From: an uncultured Methylocystaceae bacterium
GTDB taxonomy: Bacteria; Pseudomonadota; Alphaproteobacteria; Rhizobiales; Beijerinckiaceae
NCBI GenBank assembly: GCA_937870755.1
Contig: CALMZV010000166.1
Span: forward strand, 31,459 to 95,458
DNA: 64,000 bases
Reading direction: 5' to 3'
Part shown: positions 17,957 to 26,651 of the stretch, piece after piece
Position numbering within the stretch: position 1 is the stretch's first letter
Layout of the letters: every line of letters begins with the position of its first letter
Notes under the pieces: generated by a model
What the model was told of the DNA's origin: nothing
Seen by the model: only the letters and a program-made list of their open reading frames with translations
Database searches by the model: none
Made by a program: the position numbers and the translations under genes

Positions 17957-18166
17957 ATGTCCATCGACGACGATCCGTTCGCGCCGCCGCCCAGGAAACG
18001 CGCCCACGAAATCGGCCAGAACCTCGACGCCCTGTCCGTCGACGAACTGGAAGAGCGCATCGCGCTGTTGCGGGAGGAGATTGCGCGACTTCAGGCCGCC
18101 CGCGCGGCCAAGGAAGCCTCGCGCGACGCCGCGGCGGCTTTTTTCAGATCGGCGCCCGGATCGTAA
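17957..18166 (+). CDS. DUF1192 small protein
   Basis: 69 residues. It opens with the acidic/proline motif MSIDDDPFAPPP followed by a heptad-like helix (LSVDELEERIALLREEIARLQAA), which is the DUF1192 signature. The helix would form a short coiled coil. Function is unknown; it is a widespread Rhizobiales small protein. It is divergent from trcR (172 bases) and lies in front of the candidate small RNA. Confidence 0.8.
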   Translation: MSIDDDPFAPPPRKRAHEIGQNLDALSVDELEERIALLREEIARLQAARAAKEASRDAAAAFFRSAPGS

Positions 18167-18194
18167 CTTTTTGTTAAGGCTGACAAACTATGAA

Positions 18195-18299
18195 TAGGCT
18201 CATCCCGATCGTTCGGGATTGCGAGCGGCTCCTCGCTGCTCTGTTTGACGCCTCCCTGTTGAAACCTTTCAGAGCCGCTTTCGAGCGGCTCTTTTTTTG
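18195..18299 (+). ncRNA. Candidate trans-acting small RNA (suhB/MmgR-like)
   Basis: A gene-free stretch with the architecture of a small RNA. Hairpin 1 is at 18202-18219 (atcccga / tcgggat, TCGT loop), and a short hairpin 2 at 18221-18236 (gcgag / ctcgc). These are followed by a probably single-stranded segment with CCUCCCU and UGUUGAAACCUUUC, and then a strong intrinsic terminator at 18270-18299 (agagccgct / agcggctct, then seven T). There is no upstream coding gene that needs this terminator closely. The CCUCCCU core and UUGAAAC stretch recall the alphaproteobacterial suhB/alpha-r8 (MmgR) family, which controls PHB accumulation in Sinorhizobium. Family assignment is from memory and unverified. 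Confidence 0.55.
18270..18299 (+). terminator. Terminator of the candidate small RNA
   Basis: Perfect 9-bp stem (agagccgct / agcggctct) with a TTCG-type loop, followed by TTTTTTT. The nearest upstream gene stop is 104 bases away and two other hairpins lie in between. Confidence 0.85.
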
Positions 18300-18387
18300 G
18301 CGCCGCGCTCTCGAAGTGTTTTCGCTTTCGATGGAATGGGAAGCGAACCGGCGACCGCTTCGCTCCCCAACGTTTCAGCCGCCGGGC

Positions 18388-18401
18388 GATTAAGGTTAAT
18401 C
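18388..18401. promoter_or_regulatory. Palindrome upstream of rcdA
   Basis: The 14-bp perfect palindrome GATTAA-GG-TTAATC lies about 110 bases before the rcdA start. It contains two TTAA half-sites, like CtrA boxes, but their spacing is 2 and not the usual 7. The nature of the binding protein is unknown. Confidence 0.35.
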
Positions 18402-18509
18402 AAAACTGAACGGAGCGCCGACATGTTGAGGCGCGTATAGTGCATGCGGTCGGGTCGAACGGGCGTGGCGCAAGGCCGGCGCCCCAATTCGAAACGGTTG
18501 CGAGGCGTC

Positions 18510-19040
18510 ATGGTTCAGGTCTTGAGTTCCCAATCCGGTCACCTGGCTCCGGTGTCCTTCGTCGAGCGTTTGGCGGGTTCGGAAGCCTTCCGCGCCATGT
18601 TCAAGGAAGGCATGGCCCTGGTGGAGGATGCCGCCGCTTATCTCGACGGCCCCGGCCGCGCGGAGGCCAAGGCCCTGCCCCGCGCCGACGCGCTCGCCTA
18701 CGCCTCCGAAAGCATGCGCCTGACCACCCGCCTCATGCAGCTCGCCTCATGGCTGCTGCTCCAGCGCGCGGTCAACGAAGGCGAGATGACGACCCAGCAG
18801 GCCGCCAGCGAAAAGCACAAGGTGAAACTGTCGGTGCAGGAGGTGGCCTCGACGCCGGACGCGTTCCATCGGCTGCCCGCCCGGCTGCGCGATCTCGTCG
18901 CTCAGTCGATGCGCCTGCAGGCGCGCGTCATCCATCTCGACCAGCTGCTCTATGCGCGCAAGGACGCCTTCGCGCCGCAGGACATGCGCAGCCCGGTCGC
19001 CGACCAGCTCGCGCGCCTGCAGGCGGCCTTCGCGAGCTGA
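18510..19040 (+). CDS. rcdA: RcdA/DUF1465 adaptor protein
   Basis: 176 residues from ATG at 18510. The all-helical DUF1465 fold is recognised by FVERLAGSEAFRAMFKEGMALVEDAAAYLDG, the MRLTTRLMQLASWLLLQRAVNEGE helix and LPARLRDLVAQSMRLQARVIHLDQLL. In Caulobacter this protein (RcdA, regulator of CtrA degradation) is an adaptor that helps deliver substrates such as CtrA to ClpXP at the cell pole. The frame is open upstream to 18444, but the preferred start matches the family N-terminus. Confidence 0.9.
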   Translation: MVQVLSSQSGHLAPVSFVERLAGSEAFRAMFKEGMALVEDAAAYLDGPGRAEAKALPRADALAYASESMRLTTRLMQLASWLLLQRAVNEGEMTTQQAASEKHKVKLSVQEVASTPDAFHRLPARLRDLVAQSMRLQARVIHLDQLLYARKDAFAPQDMRSPVADQLARLQAAFAS

Positions 19041-19069
19041 TCGCGCCGAAGCGCCCGCCGCGCCAAACG

Positions 19070-19100
19070 AAAAGCCCCGGCCGTCGGCCGGGGCTTTGTC
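19070..19100. terminator. Terminator between rcdA and rpmE
   Basis: A 12-bp stem aaagccccggcc / ggccggggcttt with a GTC loop lies between two convergent genes. The T runs on both sides are short (TTTGTCGTTT on plus), so it may be a moderate bidirectional terminator. Confidence 0.7.
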
Positions 19101-19126
19101 GTTTCGGCGGCGCGTTCGGGCGGCGC

Positions 19127-19357
19127 TTACTTCTTGCCGAAGCTCATGTTGCCGAAGCGCGAGTTGAAGCGCGACAGGCGGCCGCCACGGTCCAGCAGCT
19201 GCTGCGAGCCGCCGGTCCAGGCCGGATGGGTCTTGGGGTCGATGTCGAGATTGAGCGTGTCGCCTTCCTTGCCGTAGGTCGAACGCGTCGTGAACTCCGT
19301 GCCGTCGGTCATGACGACCCTGATCGTGTGGTAGTCGGGATGGATGTCGTTCTTCAT
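19127..19357 (-). CDS. rpmE: 50S ribosomal protein L31, zinc-free type
   Basis: 76 residues starting [10 protein letters not shown] with the conserved [13 protein letters not shown] segment and HPAWTGG. The protein has no Cys, so it is the form lacking the zinc ribbon. It is a large-subunit ribosomal protein involved in the intersubunit bridge. It is convergent with rcdA and divergent from the DUF459 gene across 171 bases. Confidence 0.94.
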   Translation of the reverse strand: MKNDIHPDYHTIRVVMTDGTEFTTRSTYGKEGDTLNLDIDPKTHPAWTGGSQQLLDRGGRLSRFNSRFGNMSFGKK

Positions 19358-19528
19358 GGCCTGATCCGGAAGGTCGCTTCCCGCGTGGGGCGCCCGGGCG
19401 AACCGCGCGGGATGGCGCCCGTGCGCGAGCACGGTTGAAACGGAAGGCGCTCGTGTAGCGCAACCGGGCAAGGCGCGCAAGAGCGGCGAAACTCGCGCCT
19501 GCCTCGCGATTGGAGTAACATTATCGAC

Positions 19529-21004
19529 ATGCATCCTGCCGCCGCCATCGCCCGTCTGGCGCGCGCCGTCATATTTGCGGCCGGCGCCATGTTGCTCGTG
19601 GCCGCCGCCGCGCCGGCCGCGGCGCAGGATACCGCCAATTCAGGCGCGGGTTTCTGGCTGCAGGAGCGCGCCCGCATTCTGCGCGTGCGACCGACCCAGC
19701 AATACCGCCCGCCGACCCGCGTGCGCCGTCTGGTGCCCCACCGCACACTGGCGCGCCCCACCATCTGGCGCCGGCCGGTCGAGCACCACCCCGCCGCCCT
19801 GCGCCAGCCCGGCGCCGAACCGCCGGAATTTCCGCGCACGCAGGATCCGCCCGCCTTTCCCGCGACCGCGCCGGCCGACGCCGCCCCGCGCGAGACCGTC
19901 GACGCGCCCCGCCCGTCCGGGCCGCCCGTCGCAAACGTTCCGCAAGCCAACGTTCCGCGAGCCGACGTTCCGCAAGCCGATCCGCCGCGCGCCGACATCG
20001 CGCCGCGCGATGCGCCGGCGCCCGCCGTCAAGCTCGACGCCGCCCCGCCCGCCCCCGCGCAGCCCGACCCGGCGCTCGCGGCGCCTGCGGGCGCCGCCCT
20101 GCCCGTGGTCGTCGTCGGCGACAGCCTCGCCTACATGCTCGCACAGGGTCTGACCGAGGCCGCCGCCGAGCGGCCGGGCTTTTCCGTCGTCCGCAAGACC
20201 AAGGAAAGCTCGGGCCTTGTGCGCGAGGATTTCTACGACTGGGGCAAGGCGCTGCGCGACATTCTCGCCGGACCCGAGCGGATCGGCGCCGTCGTATTGA
20301 TGATCGGCTCCAACGACCGGCAGGAACTGCGCGACGAGGCGGGGCGGCACGAGCCGCTCTCGCCGCGCTGGCTCGCGCTCTACGCGGCGCGCGTCGGCGC
20401 GCTCGCCGATCTCCTGAAAGAAAGGAAGGTCCCGTTTCTGTGGGTCGGCATGCCGATCATGAAATACGAGCGCTATTCGGCCGACATCGGCAAGCTCAAC
20501 GAAATCTATCGCGACCGGGCGGAGGCGGCCGGCGGCAGATATGTGGACGTATGGGACGCTTTCGCCGACGAGGCCGGCCGCTACAGCGCGTTCGGTCCGG
20601 ACGTCGCCGGCCAGATCGTCAAGCTGCGCGCCAGCGACGGCGTGCATTTCACGCGGGCGGGCGCGCGCAAGCTCGCCCATTTCGTCGAACAGCGCCTGCG
20701 CGCGCTCATCGACCTCGACAGGAAGGCGCCGCCCCCCGTCGCGGCCCTGCCGCCGCAGCCCGACGCCGCGTCCGCCCCGCAGGCCGCGCCCACGCCGCAG
20801 GCCGCGCCTGCGCCGATCGTCAAACCGCTCGCCGGACCCGTTCTGCCGCTGACCGCCGCCCCGCTGACCGGCGACACGACGCTGGCCGGCCGCACGACGC
20901 GCTCCGGCGTCTTCCGCAACGCGCCCTCGCCCGAACTCGCCGAAGGCCGCACGCCCGCCCCCAAAGCCGGACGCGCCGACGATTTCGCCTGGCCGAAACC
21001 CTGA
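19529..21004 (+). CDS. DUF459 SGNH-fold protein, probable periplasmic esterase
   Basis: 491 residues. A signal peptide covers about residues 1-34 (cleavage after AAAQ), then a 150-residue Pro/Ala/Arg-rich linker with a short repeat ([18 protein letters not shown]). The catalytic-type domain (about 190-400) has the SGNH blocks: GDS ([12 protein letters not shown]), SSGLV, GSND (MIGSNDRQ) and D-G-V-H-F-T with the His. A Pro-rich tail follows. DUF459 proteins are SGNH-family hydrolases of the envelope; substrates proposed elsewhere include acylated or acetylated surface polymers, but nothing here identifies one. The 609-base L,D-transpeptidase gene follows. Confidence 0.85.
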   Translation: MHPAAAIARLARAVIFAAGAMLLVAAAAPAAAQDTANSGAGFWLQERARILRVRPTQQYRPPTRVRRLVPHRTLARPTIWRRPVEHHPAALRQPGAEPPEFPRTQDPPAFPATAPADAAPRETVDAPRPSGPPVANVPQANVPRADVPQADPPRADIAPRDAPAPAVKLDAAPPAPAQPDPALAAPAGAALPVVVVGDSLAYMLAQGLTEAAAERPGFSVVRKTKESSGLVREDFYDWGKALRDILAGPERIGAVVLMIGSNDRQELRDEAGRHEPLSPRWLALYAARVGALADLLKERKVPFLWVGMPIMKYERYSADIGKLNEIYRDRAEAAGGRYVDVWDAFADEAGRYSAFGPDVAGQIVKLRASDGVHFTRAGARKLAHFVEQRLRALIDLDRKAPPPVAALPPQPDAASAPQAAPTPQAAPAPIVKPLAGPVLPLTAAPLTGDTTLAGRTTRSGVFRNAPSPELAEGRTPAPKAGRADDFAWPKP

Positions 21005-21091
21005 GCGCCGTCGCGGCGCGCGGGAACAAATCGCACATCCTCAGGTTGCCTCCCCGGGTAGTACGAGCGGGTCATTCACCGGGGGCTTTCC

Positions 21092-21700
21092 ATGTTTCGC
21101 ACATTCGCACTTCTCGCTGGCGCGACTCTCGCCCTGTCCGCCACGGGCGCCCAGGCGCGGGACTTCTGGAACAGCGCCGGTCTCATCGAGGGGCGTTCGG
21201 TCGCCGCGCCGAGCGCGCAGGATCTGACGATCGGCCGCGAATATCCGCGCACGACGCGCGTCGTGGTGGAGGATCCGACCGAAGCGCGTCCGGGCACGAT
21301 CACCATCGACACCCGAAATCGCTATCTCTATCTCTCGCTGTCCGACGGCCGCGCGCTGCGCTACGACGTGGGCGTGGGTCGCGAGGGCTTCGAATGGGCG
21401 GGCGTGGCGCGCATCGGCCGCAAGGCTGAATGGCCGAGTTGGACGCCGCCCGCCGCCATGCTGAAACGCCGGCCGGACTTGCCGCGCCACATGGAAGGCG
21501 GCCCCGACAACCCGCTCGGCGCGCGCGCCATGTATCTCTACAGCGGCAAGCGCGACACCCTGTTTCGCATCCACGGCTCCAACGAGCCCTGGACCATCGG
21601 CGAGGCTGTGTCCTCGGGCTGCATCCGCATGCTGAACGACGACGTGACCGATCTCTACAACCGCGTGAAAATCGGTTCTACGGTGGTCGTGCTCAACTGA
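21092..21700 (+). CDS. L,D-transpeptidase (YkuD family)
   Basis: 202 residues. A signal peptide occupies residues 1-22 (MFRTFALLAGATLALSATGAQA). The YkuD catalytic domain includes GTITIDTRNRYLYLSLSDGRALRYDVGVG and the active-site block His161-Gly-Ser-N...SSGC177-I-R, with the nucleophile Cys177. It should make 3-3 peptidoglycan cross-links or anchor outer-membrane proteins in the periplasm. There is no LysM or other wall-binding domain. A strong terminator follows. Confidence 0.93.
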   Translation: MFRTFALLAGATLALSATGAQARDFWNSAGLIEGRSVAAPSAQDLTIGREYPRTTRVVVEDPTEARPGTITIDTRNRYLYLSLSDGRALRYDVGVGREGFEWAGVARIGRKAEWPSWTPPAAMLKRRPDLPRHMEGGPDNPLGARAMYLYSGKRDTLFRIHGSNEPWTIGEAVSSGCIRMLNDDVTDLYNRVKIGSTVVVLN

Positions 21701-21720
21701 CCCGATCGCGGCGACGCGCG

Positions 21721-21748
21721 AACGGCGCCTGCAGGCGCCGTTTTCGTT
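21721..21748 (+). terminator. Terminator of the L,D-transpeptidase gene
   Basis: Perfect stem aacggcgcc / ggcgccgtt with a TGCA loop followed by TTTTCGTTT, 20 bases after the stop codon. Confidence 0.8.
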
Positions 21749-21847
21749 TGACACGGGACGACTTTCGCGACCCAACTGGCCATGGCCCATCGCGCGAAGC
21801 GGTGGGCGGGCTGTTCGCGCGCGCGCGACTCGAATGCGGGGAATTGC

Positions 21848-22132
21848 ATGAAACCGGGCCGAGCGACGGCGCTTTCCACGGGGATCTTCGGGCTGCTCGT
21901 GATTGCCGGCGCGCCGGCGTCGGCGGCGGACAGGCTCGTCGTGCGCGTGCCGGTCTGCGCGGAGCGCCCCTTCCTTCTTCACGACCGATGCCTGGCGCGC
22001 CCGCCGCGCGTGCGGCCGGCGAGCTATGTCAAACAATACCCGTTCGGTCGCCTGCGCGAGGATTACACGCCATACGGCATGCCCGGCGTGCCGGCGCGCA
22101 TCTATTTCGATTCGCTGCGCGGTCGCGGTTAG
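21848..22132 (+). CDS. Small exported protein, unknown function
   Basis: 94 residues from ATG at 21848 (ggggaa upstream). A signal peptide is clear (ATALSTGIFGLLVIAGAPASA). The mature part is about 65 residues, Arg/Pro rich, with two Cys (VPVCAERPFLLHDRCLA) that could form a disulfide, and a Tyr-rich tail (YVKQYPFGRLREDYTPYGMPG). No family is recognised. It is convergent with the outer-membrane barrel gene, whose stop is 3 bases away. A frame from 21782 has a poorer start. Confidence 0.6.
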   Translation: MKPGRATALSTGIFGLLVIAGAPASAADRLVVRVPVCAERPFLLHDRCLARPPRVRPASYVKQYPFGRLREDYTPYGMPGVPARIYFDSLRGRG

Positions 22133-22135
22133 GCG

Positions 22136-22966
22136 TTATTTCGTCCAGACCGCCGGCGCGACCTGTCCGAACCGATAGTTGACGCCCGCGCGCAGCGTGT
22201 CCGACGCCAGCCGGCCGCTGTTGTGCTGGGTGAGCGCATAGGTGCCGTCGATCAGCAGCGAGGCCCCCACCCCGCTGATGCCGGGCAGTTCGGTGTGCAG
22301 ATATTCGATCTTGGCCGACCAGCCGCGTCCGAGCGCCACCTCGACGCCGCCGCCAAGCGTCCAGCCGACGCGCCATGCCGCGCTCCGGTATGCTTCGACC
22401 TCGTTGGCGGCGTCCCAGAAATCGCTGTCGTAGCGGACACGGCCGAACGCCAGGCCGCCCGTGCCGTAGACCAGCATGCTCGCGAACGGCGTGAAGCCGA
22501 CACGCGCGCGCAGGGTGGATGCGAAGGGATTGGCGATGCGTTGGTTGAACCCGAACAGCGAGCCGAATACCGGCACGATCCCGCCGGAGGTGCGCGAGCC
22601 ATGCAGGCTGGAGAAGCTGAAGTCCCCCTCCACGCCGGCCACCAGATTGGTCCCGACCTGCCAGTTGTAGCCGATCTGCAACCCGCCGAAGGCGCCGCCG
22701 GAGAAGTGCATGCCGGTCGCCGCGCTATCGATGGTGGGGATCACGCCAGGCAATGCGGCCATCGTCGCGGATGTGACGGACAGAGAGCCGTAGGATTTCG
22801 CCCAGCCGCCGCCGCCGTGCGCGCCGACGTAGAAGCCGTTCCAGTCGGTCCGCCCCATGTCCGCCAGAACAGGGGGCGCGCCCCGCATGGGCCCGAGATC
22901 GGCCGCGGCCGCAAGTCCCGAAGCCAGACACCAAGAGACGGTCGCGATCAAAGGGGAGAGACGCAT
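22136..22966 (-). CDS. Outer-membrane beta-barrel protein (Omp25/RopB type)
   Basis: 276 residues from ATG at 22966 (GTG at 22984 is an in-frame alternative). The signal peptide is MRLSPLIATVSWCLASGLAAA. It is followed by the typical Rhizobiales small-porin start (W-N-G-F-Y-V-G-A-H-G-G-G-G-W), GGLQIGYNWQVGTNLVAGVEGDF, alternating barrel strands and a C-terminal ALTQHNSGRLASDTLRAGVNYRF pattern. It would form an eight-stranded barrel in the outer membrane. The exact role (structural or adhesion) is unknown. Confidence 0.88.
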   Translation of the reverse strand: MRLSPLIATVSWCLASGLAAAADLGPMRGAPPVLADMGRTDWNGFYVGAHGGGGWAKSYGSLSVTSATMAALPGVIPTIDSAATGMHFSGGAFGGLQIGYNWQVGTNLVAGVEGDFSFSSLHGSRTSGGIVPVFGSLFGFNQRIANPFASTLRARVGFTPFASMLVYGTGGLAFGRVRYDSDFWDAANEVEAYRSAAWRVGWTLGGGVEVALGRGWSAKIEYLHTELPGISGVGASLLIDGTYALTQHNSGRLASDTLRAGVNYRFGQVAPAVWTK

Positions 22967-23056
22967 AATCGGTTCGTTCCGCACCAGGGGAATGGACGAA
23001 CCCGACTATGCGCCGTTAAGGATAACAAACGGTAAACGCTGCGCGATTCCCTAGGG

Positions 23057-24955
23057 TTAGTCCCCGGGCCGCGCGTCGTCCAGGCGGCGGAACTGCTCGA
23101 TCTCGCGCAGGATATCCGGCACGCTCTCCACCGGGCGGGGCGCGCTGAACAGATAGCCCTGCACTTCATTGCACCCTTCGCTCAGAAGATTTTCGAGCTG
23201 GTCTGCGCTTTCCACGCCTTCGGCCGTCGTGCAGATGCCGAGGTTCTCGCCCAGCCCGACCGCCGCGCGGATGATGGCGAGACTGCCGGGCCGGCCCATC
23301 TGCTGGATGAACGACTGGTCGATCTTCACCTTGTCGAACTGGAAGGCGCGGAAATAGCCGAGCCCCGCGTAGCCGGTGCCGAAATCGTCGAGCGAGATGC
23401 GCACGCCGAACGCCCGCAATTCGTTCAGGGTCTGCATGTTCGGCGCGTTCTGGCCCATGAAGACGCTTTCGGTGACCTCGATTTCGAGTCTCCGCGGCTC
23501 AAGGTCGGCGTCCCGCACCGCGGCCATAACCTTCGCGGCAAGGTTGCAGCCGCGAAACTGCACCGGCGACAGGTTGATGGCGACGCGGATGTCGGCCGGC
23601 CAATGGGCGGCGTCCTGGCAGGCGCGGCGCATCACCCAGTCGCCGATCGGCACGATCAGCCCCGTCTCCTCCGCGAGCGCGATGAATTCGGACGGCGGCA
23701 CATAGCCGCGCGTGGGATGGTGCCAGCGGATGAGCGCTTCGAAACAGGCGACCCGGCGCGCCCGGATGTCGACGATCGGCTGGTAATAGAGCTGGAAATT
23801 CTCGTTCTCGACCGCATGGCGCAGGTCCAGTTCGAGGCTGCGGCGCATTTCGACCCGCAGGCCCATTTCGGACTCAAAGAAACGGTAGACCCCGCGCCCG
23901 TCCGCCTTGGCGCGATACATGGCGAGATCGGCCTGTTTCAGAAGCGTCGCCGAATCGACCCCGCGCCCCTGCAGCGTGGCGATGCCGACGCTGGCGCCGA
24001 TGTAGACGCGGTTGCCTTCCACCGTGAACCCGCCGCTGACGGTGCCGATAACGCGCTGGGCGAGCGCCGCCGCGCTCGTATGCACATCCTGCGAGACATG
24101 AATGATGGCGAATTCGTCGCCGCCGAGCCGCGCGCAGAAATCCTGTGCGCCCACGACGTCGGTCAGTTGCCGGGCGACTTCCTTGAGCAGCCCGTCGCCG
24201 ATCGCGTGTCCGAGCGTGTCGTTGACGTTCTTGAACCCGTCGAGATCGATGAACAGCACCGCGAGCTGCTCGGCCGAGTCCTCCGCTCTGCGGCGCGCCG
24301 TCTTGATCTCCTCGTCGAACGTGAATCGGTTCGCCAGCCCCGTCAGCGTGTCGTGATGGGCGAGATGGGCGATCTTGTCCTCCGACGCGATGCGGCGGGC
24401 GACTTTCTGACTGATGACCGCATTGGCTTCCACGAGGCGCGCGCTGCGCTCCGACACCTTGCGCTCCAGATCGCTCTTGGCGCCCTGCAGCGCCTCGTTG
24501 GCGTCGCGCAGCTGCCCGTCGGCGCGCTTGCGCTCGATCTGCGCGTTCACGCGCGCGAGCGCCACCGCGAAATCGACAGGCTTGGTGACATAGTCGTTCG
24601 CGCCGAGTTTGAGCGACTGGACCACGTCCTCCGTCTGGCTCTTGGCCGTCACCATGATGACCGGCAGTTCCGACTGCGAATGTTGGTGGCGGATGCGGCG
24701 CAGCACTTCCACGCCGTCGAGGTCCGGCATCATCACGTCGAGCAGCACCACGTCGAACGGCTGCCTCGCGATCGTATCGAGCGCCGCCCGCCCGCAATCG
24801 GCCTCCACGATTTCGAATCCGCGCTTCTGGAAGCGGCGGGCCAGAATGGCGCGATTGTCGGCGAGATCGTCGACGATCAACAGGCGCGGCGCGACGGCAG
24901 GCGTCTCGTCTGTCGGTATGGCGCGGGCTGTGGCGCCTTCTATGTATTGTGCCAT
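23057..24955 (-). CDS. Response regulator with GGDEF and EAL domains
   Basis: 632 residues. The receiver domain (about 24-140) has phosphoacceptor Asp73 (LLDVMMPDLDG) and Lys in YVTKPVD. A coiled linker follows, then a GGDEF domain with an intact active-site motif (RLGGDEFAII, near residue 277) and an EAL domain with an intact EAL tripeptide (FEALIRW, near residue 402), the DDFGTGYAGLGYFR loop and ES-FM. Both catalytic sites look intact, so it may make and degrade cyclic di-GMP under phosphorylation control. It starts 9 bases after the stop of the six-TM histidine kinase, its likely partner. Confidence 0.93.
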   Translation of the reverse strand: MAQYIEGATARAIPTDETPAVAPRLLIVDDLADNRAILARRFQKRGFEIVEADCGRAALDTIARQPFDVVLLDVMMPDLDGVEVLRRIRHQHSQSELPVIMVTAKSQTEDVVQSLKLGANDYVTKPVDFAVALARVNAQIERKRADGQLRDANEALQGAKSDLERKVSERSARLVEANAVISQKVARRIASEDKIAHLAHHDTLTGLANRFTFDEEIKTARRRAEDSAEQLAVLFIDLDGFKNVNDTLGHAIGDGLLKEVARQLTDVVGAQDFCARLGGDEFAIIHVSQDVHTSAAALAQRVIGTVSGGFTVEGNRVYIGASVGIATLQGRGVDSATLLKQADLAMYRAKADGRGVYRFFESEMGLRVEMRRSLELDLRHAVENENFQLYYQPIVDIRARRVACFEALIRWHHPTRGYVPPSEFIALAEETGLIVPIGDWVMRRACQDAAHWPADIRVAINLSPVQFRGCNLAAKVMAAVRDADLEPRRLEIEVTESVFMGQNAPNMQTLNELRAFGVRISLDDFGTGYAGLGYFRAFQFDKVKIDQSFIQQMGRPGSLAIIRAAVGLGENLGICTTAEGVESADQLENLLSEGCNEVQGYLFSAPRPVESVPDILREIEQFRRLDDARPGD

Positions 24956-24964
24956 CTCTTGTCC

Positions 24965-26386
24965 TCAGGCGACCGCTTTGACGGGGGCGATCGACAAACC
25001 GGGGGGCTGTTCGTCCGTCTTGTGCGCAGGGGCGATTTCGGCCGGAACGCGAATGGTGAAGCAGGCGCCGTGGCCCGGCTCGCTGTCCACGAAAATTCCG
25101 CCGCCCATCATCGTGCAAAGTTTCTGGCTGAGCGCGAGACCGAGACCGGTGCCCTTGGCCTTGCGGGTTTCGCGCGACTTCAACTGGTGGAAGTCCTGGA
25201 ACAGCGTGTCGATGTCCTTGCGCGAAATGCCGATGCCGGTGTCGTGCACCTGAATTTCGATCCAGTCTCGCGTTTCCGCGCGATACCGGCGCGCCGACAG
25301 CGTGACGACGCCTTTGGTCGTGAACTTGGCGGCGTTGCTCATGAGATTGAGCGCTGCCTGACGCAATCGCAGTTCGTCGGACTTCATGGCGCCGATATTG
25401 GCGTCGACATGCACTTCGAGCCTATTGTCGTTGGTCTGCATCAGCGGCTGGGCCGTCGCGACCACGTCGTCGATCAGTCCCTGCACGTTGAAACGCGCGA
25501 TCTGCAGTTCGATTTCGTTCGATTCGATGCGCGTGATGTCGAGAATGTCGGTAACGAGCGCCAGAAGATGTTTGCCCGCCGCGTTGATGCGCGACAGGTC
25601 CTGCGAACGCTGCCGGTCGGCCGACAGATCGGCCTCCTCCTGCAGGATTTCGCTGTAGCCGATGACGGCGTTGAGCGGCGTGCGCAACTCGTGGCTCATC
25701 TTGGCCAGAAAGATCGACTTGTCGCGGCTCGCCTTCTCGGCCTTCTCCTTGGCCGCGATCAGCCGCTCCGAAGTGTGGCGGTGTCGGCCGACTTCCCGCT
25801 CGAGCGCGGACTCCGACGTGAGCAGCAGTCCGTAGTAGATGGCGAGCCAGGCCATATAGAGCGTGGCGCTGGCGACCGACATGAGGCCGACATTCGTCAT
25901 CTCCTCCATCGGGATACGCTGCGGCAGCTGGCCCACAGCCAGCCACACGCCCACGAAACTGGCGAGATTGACCACGAAGACGACCATAACCGACAGCGGG
26001 CGGTCGTTGAGATAGAAGAAGCCGTTCGCCAGCGCGATGAGCAGCCATGGCAGGAACGGCGAGCTGACGCCGCCATAATTGTAGACGCCGAACAGCGTCA
26101 CGCCGATCAGGGTCTGCACCGAAACGATCGCCACGAACCGCAGGTTGCCGGTCGCCCGCAGGACGAAAGGCAGCGCCCAGAAACTGGCGATGCCCGCCGC
26201 GATCATCCACACGTGATATCCGGCATATCCCTCGGCCATGAACAGGAACGGCACGATCGAGGCGCCGGTCGTGGGGCCCAGGATATGGGTGAAGACGAAG
26301 GTGCGCGCGCGCCCAAGCTCCGCCTTGCTGCGGCGCGCCCGCTCCGGGATGAACCAGTCGATGAAGCGCAGCGCTGTTGCGAGCAT
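24965..26386 (-). CDS. Six-TM sensor histidine kinase A
   Basis: 473 residues from ATG at 26386. Six hydrophobic helices (about 40-52, 58-77, 83-104, 109-126, 131-151, 166-189) form an integral membrane sensor with almost no periplasmic loops. Then come a linker helix, a HisKA box with His232 (KMSHELRTPLNAVIGYSEIL) and an HATPase_c domain (N-box SNAAKF, G1 VHDTGIGI, G2 GTGLGLALS). It is a paralogue of kinase B at 26652: both open with an IDWFIP/SDWFIP motif and share YNYGG-x-SSPFLPW before TM4. A longer frame to 26743 would overlap kinase B and is rejected. It is transcribed with the receiver-GGDEF-EAL gene. Confidence 0.9.
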   Translation of the reverse strand: MLATALRFIDWFIPERARRSKAELGRARTFVFTHILGPTTGASIVPFLFMAEGYAGYHVWMIAAGIASFWALPFVLRATGNLRFVAIVSVQTLIGVTLFGVYNYGGVSSPFLPWLLIALANGFFYLNDRPLSVMVVFVVNLASFVGVWLAVGQLPQRIPMEEMTNVGLMSVASATLYMAWLAIYYGLLLTSESALEREVGRHRHTSERLIAAKEKAEKASRDKSIFLAKMSHELRTPLNAVIGYSEILQEEADLSADRQRSQDLSRINAAGKHLLALVTDILDITRIESNEIELQIARFNVQGLIDDVVATAQPLMQTNDNRLEVHVDANIGAMKSDELRLRQAALNLMSNAAKFTTKGVVTLSARRYRAETRDWIEIQVHDTGIGISRKDIDTLFQDFHQLKSRETRKAKGTGLGLALSQKLCTMMGGGIFVDSEPGHGACFTIRVPAEIAPAHKTDEQPPGLSIAPVKAVA

Positions 26387-26523
26387 GCAAGCCTTCTGGT
26401 GGTGGCGCACGGCCACGGTTCGCAAATGAACTGGCCGAGCATCTTTCGCTCGGGTGAAAATTAGGTTTCCACCGCCGCCATCATTGTTCTGTCCGCGCTC
26501 GTGCGGGGCCTGTTTGTCATCGC

Positions 26524-26582
26524 GGTTAACCAAACGTAACCGACGGCGGGTCGCTATTTCGGCGATTGGCTGAGCAATTGCT
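26524..26582. promoter_or_regulatory. Palindromes between the two divergent kinase genes
   Basis: The 265-base intergenic region has two short perfect palindromes: GGTTAACC at 26524-26531 and AGCAATTGCT at 26573-26582. They sit where promoters of both kinase operons are expected and could bind a shared regulator. No consensus promoter was assigned. Confidence 0.3.
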
Positions 26583-26651
26583 TCACTATCTTGCTTAGTT
26601 CGCAAGTAACGGCCGTCCGTTAGAACGACGACACCTACAAAGGTGAATGCG

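Noticed and set aside
18190..18393. 67-codon frame across the candidate small RNA
   Set aside because: It runs through three hairpins and the terminator with no ribosome site, so an RNA gene is more likely.
23603..26464. Long plus-strand open frame opposite the GGDEF-EAL and kinase A genes
   Set aside because: Antisense to two well supported genes, low-complexity Arg/His/Asp/Gly composition, no domain.
26643..26651. GTG start at 26643 for kinase B
   Set aside because: It lies within the purine-rich ribosome site that serves ATG at 26652.
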